A DNA stretch of 64,000 bases from Bog-532 sp963742865 (GTDB taxonomy: Bacteria > Actinomycetota > Actinomycetes > Streptosporangiales > Streptosporangiaceae). The DNA lies in contig CAVUNW010000088.1 in NCBI GenBank assembly GCA_963742865.1, positions 62,001 through 126,000 of the forward strand. The letters are read 5' to 3'. A program made the translations under genes and the position numbers. Shown here piece by piece: positions 48,370 to 55,613 of the stretch (positions are counted from its first letter, which is position 1; each line of letters begins with the position of its first letter). The notes beneath the pieces were generated by a model. It saw only the letters and a list, made by a program, of their open reading frames with translations, searched no databases and was not told the DNA's origin.

Positions 48370-48633
48370 CTAACCCTCGGTGCCCTCGTCCACCATCCCG
48401 GCGGGCTTGGCCTCGTCCACCATCCCGGCGGGCTTGGCCTCGTCCACCATCCCGGCGGGCTTGGCCTCGTCCACCATCCCGGCGGGCTTGGCCTCGTCCA
48501 CCATCCCGGCAGGCTTGGCCTCGTCGACCATCCCGGCGGGCTTGGCCTCGTCGACCATCCCGGCGGCCTGGACCGCATCCTGCCCAGGCTGCTGCTCGTT
48601 CCCCGTGTCGCTCGTCCCCATACTTGACCCCAT
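48370..48633 (-). CDS. 87-aa protein with tandem AGMVDEAKP nonapeptide repeats
   Basis: After a 23-residue head (MGSSMGTSDTGNEQQPGQDA and three more), the protein is six exact AGMVDEAKP units and a seventh that ends AGMVDEGTEG. ATG 48633 has AAGGAGA at good spacing, so the gene is probably translated. The DNA repeat is 27 bp and almost identical between copies, with only third-base changes (TCC/TCG, GGC/AGG). That suggests recent expansion. There is no signal peptide, cysteine or membrane helix. It lies between the SARP regulator and rplY. I recognise no family; function is unknown. Confidence 0.65.
   Translation of the reverse strand: MGSSMGTSDTGNEQQPGQDAVQAAGMVDEAKPAGMVDEAKPAGMVDEAKPAGMVDEAKPAGMVDEAKPAGMVDEAKPAGMVDEGTEG
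48384..48563. repeat. 27-bp tandem repeat inside the nonapeptide-repeat gene
   Basis: Seven consecutive copies of a 27-bp unit containing CTCGTCCACCATCCCGGC, with very few substitutions. This length is unstable by slippage, so copy number may vary between strains or be miscounted in assembly. Confidence 0.85.
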
Positions 48634-48778
48634 AGTCGTCGTCTCCTTTTCGTGGCCCCCGGGAGCCCCAACGAACGGCGATGCCGGCCCCCTTGCGGCA
48701 GCAGCCTAGCGGCCGCAATGCCGTAATTACGGCGGTATGACCGGCCGTCCTGACGGGTCGAGGTGACAGTCATATAGC

Positions 48779-48852
48779 GGATTGGACAGTGCCGATTGGA
48801 CGGGCCGATTGGACGGGCCGATTGGACGGGCCGATTGGACGGGCCGATTGGA
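48779..48852. repeat. 13-bp tandem repeat between the SARP gene and the nonapeptide-repeat gene
   Basis: Four exact copies of GATTGGACGGGCC in direct succession are flanked by one variant on each side (GATTGGACAGTGCC on the left, GATTGGACTGGG on the right). The array lies within the 272-base gap, 146 bases before the start of the nonapeptide-repeat gene and 54 bases after the SARP stop, so a regulatory array is possible. Confidence 0.8.
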
Positions 48853-48905
48853 CTGGGAATCGCCTGACCTCGCATGAGGCACCCGGCGGGCCGTTCCGCT
48901 GACCC

Positions 48906-51900
48906 TTACGAGTGCTCCAAGGCCGCGGCGATCTCGGCCGCCTGCCGCTCGTCGCCGAGCTCGCGGACGATCTCGAGCGCCCGGGACCAGCAATCATGCG
49001 CCGCCTCGAGGTCGCCGGCGCTCTGCTGAGCCTGGCCGAGCAGCCGCAGGGTGGCGGCCTCGTTCTGCCGGTCACCCATGCCGCGCCGGATGAACAGGGC
49101 CCGCTGGAGGCAGCCGAGGGCCTCACCGGTGCGGCCCATCTCAAGGTGGGCCCGGCCCAGATGGTGCAGCGCATAGCCTTCGCCGCGCGGGGCGTCGAGG
49201 TCGACGAAGATGGGGCGCGCCTGACCGAGCGACTGGATCGCCTCATCGAAGCGCCCCAGCTCCAGGTAGGCCTCGGCCAGGTTGATCAGCGCGATGCCCT
49301 CCCCGTTGCGGTAGCCGACCTCCCGCTGGACGACCAGGGAGCGCTGCAGCGGCTCCAGGGCTTCCCGGGGTCGGCCCAGTTCCAGGTACACGTTCGCGAG
49401 ATTGTTGGCGGCCTGCGCCTCGCCGCGGCGGTCGCCAATTTCCCGGCGGATGGCCAGGGCGTCCTCGAGATAGCTGATGGCCTCGCCCACCCGCCGCTGG
49501 CCGAGCGCCTCACCGAGGTTGTTCAGGATCCACGCCTGGCCCCGCCGGTCGCCCGTGCGCCGGACGCAGTCCAGCGCCACCCGGTGGGTCGTTACGCAGT
49601 CGGCCCAGTTGCCACGCCGGCTGAACACGCTGAACAGCGACGCGGCCAGCTGCCAGGCCGGCCCGTCGAAGCCGTGTTCCGCGGCCTGGCGCGTTGCGGC
49701 GATGACACTCGCGCGCTCCTCGTCGTACCAGCTCAGAGCCTGGTCCGCGGAGGTGAACGACCGTGGCTGGCAGCCCGGCTCCGGCGTGTCCAGATCGGTC
49801 TTATACCGGTACGGCGAAACGACCTGGCCGGCGGCATTCGCGGAATGCACGTACCAGGAGAGCAGCCGGCCGACGCCGCTGCGCCGGACGTCAGCCGGCT
49901 CGTCGGCGTTCGCGCGCTCGGCCGCGTAGACCCGCAGCAGATCGTGGAACTGGTACCGATCGAGGCTCGGCGACTCCAGCAGATGCGCGTCCACCAGGTC
50001 TTCCAGCGCGCCCGCGACCTTGTCCTCCGGCTGGCCGATCAGGGCGGCGGCGGCCGCCAGCCCTATCGACGGTCCCGGCCACAGACCGAGCATGCGGAAG
50101 GCGTGCGCGGGCGGGACGTTACCGGGCGCGGCGCTGGGCAGCGCACCGAAGCTGACCTCGAAGCTGGCCCGGACCGCCAGGTCACCGACCTTCAGCTCAT
50201 CGAGCCGGCGGTGCTCGTCGCCGATCCGGTCGGCCAGCGAGCGAATGGTCCAGCGGATCCGGGCCGCGAGCCGGGCAGCGCAAATCCTGATCGCGAGCGG
50301 CAGCCCCGCGCAGGCGACCAGCAGCTCGGCGGTCGCATCCGGTTCGGCTTCGGTCCGCGACGCACTGACCACGCGGCTGAACAAGGCCAGCGCTTCGCTG
50401 TCGTCCAGCACGTCCAGATGCACAAGGCCCCCGCCGACCAGGTCGGGCAGGCGGCCCCGGCTGGTCACGATGACCGCGCAGCTGGCGCTGCCCGGCAGCA
50501 ATGGCCGGACCTGAGCGGCGTCCCGCGCGTTGTCGAGGACGATGAGCGTCCGGCGGCCGTTCAGCCGGGTCCGGTAGAGCGCGCCGCGCTCCTCCTCCCG
50601 GACCGGGATCTGGGGCTCGCGCACGCCAAGGTCACGCAGGAAGCGGGCCAGCACGTCGGCCGGAGCCAGTGGCTGCGGGTTCGCGCCGAGCAGATCGACG
50701 TACAGCACTCCGTCGGGATACTGCGCCCGCATCCGGTGCGCGGCGTGAATGGCCAGGGTGGTCTTGCCCAGGCCGCCGGCTCCGGCAACGAGGGCCACCG
50801 GAACCGCGCCAGGATTGTCGTCGCTGCGGCCAACCGACAGCAGGCGGCACAGCTCGTCGACGTGGACCTCACGCCCGGTGAAGTCGGCGATGTCCGCGGG
50901 GAGCTGCATCGGTCCTGGTTCGGCCGGCGGCGGCCCGGCCCTGGCGCCAGCCGAACCGGCGGCGGTGGTCTCACGGGCCTCAATGGTGCCGAGGGAAATG
51001 ACGCCGGGCGCGCCGGTCATCGCTTGATCCTGGGCGGGCAGGCCGTCCGGTGGTGTCTCGGCGGCACGCGACGCACCGGGCTGCGGCCGCCCCTCACCCG
51101 GTTCCGCGGCGGTAGGCTCCAGGTCCGCGTCCCGCTCCCCTGGTGGCGCGGTCGGCCGCCCGCCCCCGGAGGAACGGCCGGGTTTCCTGCCGGCTGGCTT
51201 CGCGGCCGGTGCGGCGGTCACGTCGGCGGACAGCAGTTGCTGGAACAGCTTGCGCATTTCCGGACCGGGGTCCACGCCGAGCTGATCGGCGATGACCGTG
51301 CGGGCCTGCTCGTAGACGGTCAGGGCCTCCGCCCGCCGGCCCGCTCCATCCAGCGCCCGCATGAGCAGCAGCCACAGCTCCTCCTTGAGCGGCTGGTCGG
51401 CCAGCAGCCGCTTAAGGTCCGGAATGACCAGGCGATGCCGGCCGCAGGCGATGTCCGCCTCGATGCGGAGCTCCAGGGCGGCCAGGCGCAGCTCATTCAG
51501 CCGGTCGGCTTCGGCTTCGATGAAGTCTGACGGCGGGATGTCGGCCAGGGCGGTACCCCGCCACAGGGCCAGGGCATCGGCGAGCAGCGTGGCGGCCCGA
51601 CCGGGATGGCCAGCCGTGAGGGCCTGGCGGCCCTGGCTCATCAGGAGCCCGAAATGCTGGCTGTCCAGGTCGTCCCGGCCGATCTGCAGCTGGTAACCCG
51701 GAGCCCGGGTGCGGAGGACCCTCCCCTCCGTATCGCCGATGAGCCGGCGCAGCCTGAGCACATAGATGCTGACGAGGTTGGTCGCACGGGCCGGCGGGTT
51801 ATCGCCCCAGACCGCATGGATGAGGCTGTCGGTGGAGACGGGCTGGCCCCCGCTGAGCAGCAGGTACGCCAGAAGCGACCGCCACTTGGGGGCGCCGATC

Positions 51901-51956
51901 GAGGTCCAGGCCGCTCCGGTATCGACCTCAAGCGGGCCCAGGATGCGGAACCGCAT
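48906..51956 (-). CDS. AfsR/SARP-type regulator: OmpR-HTH, BTAD, NB-ARC, TPR
   Basis: This is a large transcriptional activator of the AfsR kind (1016 residues). Residues 1-95 form the winged-helix DNA-binding domain (FRILGPLEVDTG...VSIYVLRLRRLIGD). Residues 100-245 form the BTAD (LWLLLMRALDGAGRRAEALT). A Pro/Ala-rich linker leads to the NB-ARC ATPase, with Walker A VAGAGGLGKTT (near residue 390) and Walker B-like RRTLIVLDNA. From about residue 740 come six or more TPR units (AQAANNLANVYLELGRPREA and similar). Such proteins bind direct repeats and activate secondary-metabolite genes. No biosynthetic cluster is next to it. The nearest repeat array is at 48779. Confidence 0.93.
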   Translation of the reverse strand: MRFRILGPLEVDTGAAWTSIGAPKWRSLLAYLLLSGGQPVSTDSLIHAVWGDNPPARATNLVSIYVLRLRRLIGDTEGRVLRTRAPGYQLQIGRDDLDSQHFGLLMSQGRQALTAGHPGRAATLLADALALWRGTALADIPPSDFIEAEADRLNELRLAALELRIEADIACGRHRLVIPDLKRLLADQPLKEELWLLLMRALDGAGRRAEALTVYEQARTVIADQLGVDPGPEMRKLFQQLLSADVTAAPAAKPAGRKPGRSSGGGRPTAPPGERDADLEPTAAEPGEGRPQPGASRAAETPPDGLPAQDQAMTGAPGVISLGTIEARETTAAGSAGARAGPPPAEPGPMQLPADIADFTGREVHVDELCRLLSVGRSDDNPGAVPVALVAGAGGLGKTTLAIHAAHRMRAQYPDGVLYVDLLGANPQPLAPADVLARFLRDLGVREPQIPVREEERGALYRTRLNGRRTLIVLDNARDAAQVRPLLPGSASCAVIVTSRGRLPDLVGGGLVHLDVLDDSEALALFSRVVSASRTEAEPDATAELLVACAGLPLAIRICAARLAARIRWTIRSLADRIGDEHRRLDELKVGDLAVRASFEVSFGALPSAAPGNVPPAHAFRMLGLWPGPSIGLAAAAALIGQPEDKVAGALEDLVDAHLLESPSLDRYQFHDLLRVYAAERANADEPADVRRSGVGRLLSWYVHSANAAGQVVSPYRYKTDLDTPEPGCQPRSFTSADQALSWYDEERASVIAATRQAAEHGFDGPAWQLAASLFSVFSRRGNWADCVTTHRVALDCVRRTGDRRGQAWILNNLGEALGQRRVGEAISYLEDALAIRREIGDRRGEAQAANNLANVYLELGRPREALEPLQRSLVVQREVGYRNGEGIALINLAEAYLELGRFDEAIQSLGQARPIFVDLDAPRGEGYALHHLGRAHLEMGRTGEALGCLQRALFIRRGMGDRQNEAATLRLLGQAQQSAGDLEAAHDCWSRALEIVRELGDERQAAEIAAALEHS

Positions 51957-52195
51957 AATCCTGATCCACCGGATGTCACGATCTCGTCTGCCTCCGGGAT
52001 TCAGTTACGACAGCAACCCGGTACCGCGAAATGTCTCCGTGCCCCCGCCGCCCCCAAGGATGCGGCGCATCCCCAGGCCGGACATCAGGGCCACTTAATC
52101 ACGGATCAATCGGCACGTAAATGACAGCGTGGATGCTGAGGCCACGTCCCAGATCGGGCCAGAGCATGGCAGGCCCCGGACGGGATGGCCGGCCC

Positions 52196-52236
52196 GATCA
52201 CCGGGGACCGCAACAGGGGCGCGGTCCCCGGTGATC
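52196..52236. terminator. Perfect 16-bp inverted repeat
   Basis: GATCACCGGGGACCGC (52196-52211) pairs perfectly with 52221-52236 around a nine-base loop. It could act as a second terminator after prs or as an operator for the SARP gene, which starts 240 bases further down the minus strand. Confidence 0.5.
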
Positions 52237-52518
52237 CGGGACCGGGACCGGAGACTTCAGGACGGGCCCCCCGAGCGCGTGCATTCGCTCGCGGGCGGGT
52301 CACCGCCGGGCGGGACATCACCGGAAGACGTCCCTTGGAGCCTCTCACAAGGGACGCCGGCCTGCTCGCGCTAGACGGGGTAACGCGCGAGCGGGCCGCG
52401 CAAACTGGCGGGCCGCCCGTGGGGACGGCGCTCCGCCGGGCGGGTGGGGGCGGCCGGAAACGGCCGTAAAGCGGGGTGGGACCGGGGGGCGGCACAGCCT
52501 CTGTGCCGTGCATGAAGA

Positions 52519-52560
52519 CTGCACCGTAACGGCCAAACGGCACTGGCCGTCACGGTGCAG
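52519..52560 (-). terminator. Long hairpin directly after prs
   Basis: A 17-bp stem with one mismatch (CTGCACCGTAACGGCCA at 52519-52535 against 52544-52560) and an eight-base loop starts eight bases past the prs stop on the minus strand. It is a strong factor-independent terminator candidate. Confidence 0.7.
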
Positions 52561-52568
52561 CCGCGGGC

Positions 52569-53546
52569 TCAGCTCTGACCGTCGAAGAGGCTGGTCACCG
52601 AGCCGTCGCTGAACACCTCGTTGATCGCGCGGGCGATCAGCGGCGCGATCGAGAGCACGGTGAGCTTGTCGAACTGCCGCTCCGCCGGGATGGGCAGTGT
52701 GTTCGTGATCACGACCTCGCCGATCCGGGAGTTCTTAAGGGTGTCCACGGCGGGACCGGACAGCACCCCGTGCGTGGCCACCACGATGACCTTGGCCGCA
52801 CCCTGTTCGAACAGCGCATCCGCCGCCTTCGTGATCGTCGCGCCCGTGTCGATCATGTCGTCCACCAGGATGCAGGTCCGGCCGGCGACCTGGCCCACGA
52901 CCTCGAACATCCTGACCTGGTTGGCCACGTCAGGGTCCCGGCGCTTATGGATGATGGCCAGCGGGCAGCCGAGCCGGTCCGTCCAGCGCTCACACATCCG
53001 CACCCGGCCCGCGTCCGGCGCCACGACGGTGACCTGGCTCAGGTCCAGCTGGTCCTCGATGTAGTCGGCGAGGATCGGCAGCGCGAACAGATGGTCCACC
53101 GGGCCGTCGAAGAACCCCTGGATCTGCGCGGTGTGCAGGTCGACCGCCATCAGCCGGTGCGCTCCCGCCGTCGCGAACAGGTCAGCCATCAGCCGGGCCG
53201 AGATCGGCTCCCGGCCCCGGCTCTTCTTGTCCTGGCGGGCGTAGCCGAAGAACGGGGTCACCACCGTGATCCGCTTGGCCGACGCGCGCTTGAGCGCGTC
53301 CACCATGATCAGGTGCTCCATGATCCACTCGTTGATCGGCGCGGTGTGGCTCTGCAGGACGAAAACGTCGCAGCCGCGAACCGAGTCGAGGAAGCGGACG
53401 AAGATCTCCCCGTTGGCGAAGTCGAAGAGCTTCGTCGGCGTCAGCTCGATACCCAGGCAGGCGGCCACCTCCTCGGCCAGCCCGGGAAACGCCCGGCCGG
53501 AGACGAGCATCAGCTTCTTTTCACTGGCCACCATGATGCCGCTCAC
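52569..53546 (-). CDS. prs: Ribose-phosphate pyrophosphokinase
   Basis: Prs makes PRPP for nucleotide, NAD, His and Trp synthesis. The 325-residue protein has the ATP/flexible-loop region GYARQDKKSRGREPISARLM, the HTAQIQGFF segment, and the PRPP-binding motif CILVDDMIDTGATI. GTG 53546 (VSGIMVASEKK) overlaps the glmU stop as GTGA and follows AAGGGAG. It matches the actinobacterial MSGI start. The gene is coupled to glmU. The continuous frame joining both is an artefact of the glmU frameshift. Confidence 0.95.
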   Translation of the reverse strand: MSGIMVASEKKLMLVSGRAFPGLAEEVAACLGIELTPTKLFDFANGEIFVRFLDSVRGCDVFVLQSHTAPINEWIMEHLIMVDALKRASAKRITVVTPFFGYARQDKKSRGREPISARLMADLFATAGAHRLMAVDLHTAQIQGFFDGPVDHLFALPILADYIEDQLDLSQVTVVAPDAGRVRMCERWTDRLGCPLAIIHKRRDPDVANQVRMFEVVGQVAGRTCILVDDMIDTGATITKAADALFEQGAAKVIVVATHGVLSGPAVDTLKNSRIGEVVITNTLPIPAERQFDKLTVLSIAPLIARAINEVFSDGSVTSLFDGQS

Positions 53547-55013
53547 GTGGTTTCTCCCTTGGTGGGTGCCTCTTCGCCCAGAGCCGGCCCGGTCGCGTCC
53601 GGAGCCGCCCCGGCTGCCGCCGACTGGGTCCCGGCCCGGCGCCGGGCGACCCAACCCGGGACGTTGTGCTGCCTGGCCCGGCCGATGCCCAGGCTCCCGG
53701 GAGGGACGTTCTCCGTGATGATGGACCCGGCGGCGGTGTAGGCGCCATCGCCGATCTCGACCGGTGCGACGAGCATCGTGTCGCTCCCGATCCGGACGTG
53801 ATCGCCCACCGTGGTGTGGTGCTTCTGCACGCCGTCGTAGTTGACGAACACCGTGGCGGCCCCGATGTTCGAACCGGAACCGATGTCCGCGTCGCCCACG
53901 TAGCTCAGGTGGGGCACTTTCGAACCCTCGCCGACGACCGCGTTCTTCATCTCGACGAAGCTGCCGGCCCGGTGCCGGCCCCAGCCTGGTCCCCGGCCGC
54001 AGGCGGGTGTAGGGCCCGACACTGGCTCCCGGCCCGATCTCGGCCAAGTCGCAGACGGCGTTGATCACGGTCGCGCCCGCGCCGACCACGGTGTCGCGGA
54101 GCACACAGCCCGGGCCGACCCGGGCTCCGGACGCGATCGCGGTGCGCCCCTCCAGTTGCGTGGACGGCCCGATCTCCGCGTCGGGCTCGAGGATCACGTC
54201 CGCGTCCAGCCAGGTCGTGGCCGGATCGACGATCGTCACCCCGGCCCGCATCCAGTGCTCGAGAAGCCGGTCGTTGTATATCCGCCGAGCCTGGGCCAGC
54301 TGGACCCGGTCGTTGACGCCCTGGATCTCGGAGGCGTCCGCGGCCTGCTGCGTCCCGACCCGGTGACCGTCGCCGCGCAGGATGCCCACGACATCGGTGA
54401 GGTATTCCTGGCCCGATACGTCCGACGTGGACACCCGCTTGATCGCGTCCGGGAGCATGGTGCCATCGAAGGCGTAGCAGCCGGAGTTGATCTCGTCGAC
54501 CAGCCGCTGCTCATCGGTGGCATCGGCCTCTTCGACGATTTCGGTGATGGCGCCGGAGGCGTCGCGGACGATACGGCCATATCCGGCCGGATCGCTGGTC
54601 CTCGCGGTCAGCACCGTCACCATGTTGCCCGCGGCCTCGTGCTCGGCGGCCAGGCCGGCCAGGGTGGCCCCGCGCAGCAGCGGCATGTCACCATAGGTGA
54701 CGATGATCTGGCCCGCGATGGGGCCGACGGCCTCGAGCACCGTCCGCACGGCGTGGCCGGTTCCGCCCTGCCGATCCTGGATCACGACCTCCGCGTCCGG
54801 CGCCGCCCGGGTGAGGTACTCGGATACCTGGTCGCGCCCGTGGCCGGCCACGACCACCAGCCGCTGCGGCGATAGTTCACGCGCCGCGGCGACCGCATGC
54901 CCGAGCATGGTGCGGCCGCACAGCGCGTGCAGCACCTTGGGGACCGTAGATTTCATGCGCGTGCCCTCGCCCGCGGCGAGGATGATGACGGCGGCCGGGC
55001 GGCTGGGGCTCAC
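53543..55013 (-). CDS. glmU: Bifunctional UDP-GlcNAc pyrophosphorylase/GlcN-1-P acetyltransferase GlmU, one-base frameshift as read
   Basis: GlmU makes UDP-GlcNAc for peptidoglycan and other glycans. The N-terminal uridylyltransferase domain has ILAAGEGTRMKSTVPKVLH and YGDMPLL. The C-terminal left-handed beta-helix shows SYVGDADIGSGSNIGAATV and NYDGVQKHHTTVGD. The frame changes between GPYTRLRPGTRLG and AGSFVEMKNAVVGEG. Dropping one base within 53968-53982 joins them, giving about 489 residues. An essential gene in intact context argues for a sequence error. It is coupled to prs. Confidence 0.94.
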
Positions 55014-55190
55014 TCCGCAGGGCTCCTCGGTTCGCTGCCTATATGTCCGGGGCGGTGATGTACCTGTTCACGCGCCCCTCACTGGGAGGATACCGTCAGG
55101 TCGCATTGGCCGGCGGCCCTCTTTGAGCAGGCCGCCCCTCCGGCCCGGCCCGTCCCGGCGTTCCGCGCGGTCGCGGGCCTGGCGCTGACC

Positions 55191-55613
55191 TTACTCGGGC
55201 CGGGCAAGCGTGATGTCAGCCTGCCGGGCGCGGGTACTGGCCGCCGGCAGCGTGGCCAGGCCGGGCCGGTAGCCGCTCGCCACGAGGGTGTAGCGGCCGG
55301 ATGGCACGTCACCGAAGACAAACTGCCCGCCCGTGTCCGCGGCGGCGGTGGCGACCTCGGCGCCCGCCTCGTTCACCAGGCTCAGCTGCGCCCCGGCGAA
55401 GGGCCGGTCACCGTCAGTGGTCAGGACCGTGCCCGCCACCCGCCCGGACGCGGGAAGCTCTACGTCCCGCCGGGCCAGCTCGCCGTCCTCCACCGCGACC
55501 TGCCGCCCGGACAGGTCGGCCAGCGTGACGGCCGCGCCGCCGATCGAGGCGCCGTCCGCCGTGCGGACGCGGCCGCCTACCACGACCTGGTCAAGCTGAT
55601 CCACTGAATTCAC
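55191..55613 (-). CDS. Carboxypeptidase-regulatory-like (Ig-fold) repeat protein
   Basis: This 140-residue protein is made of beta-sandwich repeats. VVVGGRVRTADGASIGGAAV opens the first. ASGRVAGTVLTTDGDRPFAG and TGGQFVFGDVPSGRYTLVAS form a complete second unit. There is no signal peptide or membrane helix. GTG 55613 overlaps the stop of the MFS fusion gene (GTGA), and that transporter ends with three repeats of the same type. The two products probably act together, or the small gene is a split-off end of the larger one. Confidence 0.7.
   Translation of the reverse strand: MNSVDQLDQVVVGGRVRTADGASIGGAAVTLADLSGRQVAVEDGELARRDVELPASGRVAGTVLTTDGDRPFAGAQLSLVNEAGAEVATAAADTGGQFVFGDVPSGRYTLVASGYRPGLATLPAASTRARQADITLARPE

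Larger units (their letters stand above)
51957..52568. other. 612-base gap between the SARP gene and prs
   Basis: This gap contains no credible gene. It holds three inverted repeats: 52196-52236, a short one at 52490-52508 (CGGCACAG-CCT-CTGTGCCG), and 52519-52560. They presumably end prs transcription and separate it from the SARP promoter. Confidence 0.5.

Noticed and set aside
48384..48852. CRISPR array
   Set aside because: The repeats are contiguous 27-bp and 13-bp units without unique spacers, and no cas genes are present.
48912..51530. An 872-codon plus-strand open frame opposite the SARP gene
   Set aside because: Antisense to a protein with clear domains; composition is typical of a shadow frame.
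52569..55013. Apparent GlmU-Prs fusion of 814 residues
   Set aside because: The middle 150 residues are out-of-frame glmU. Correcting one base restores two normal genes overlapping by GTGA.
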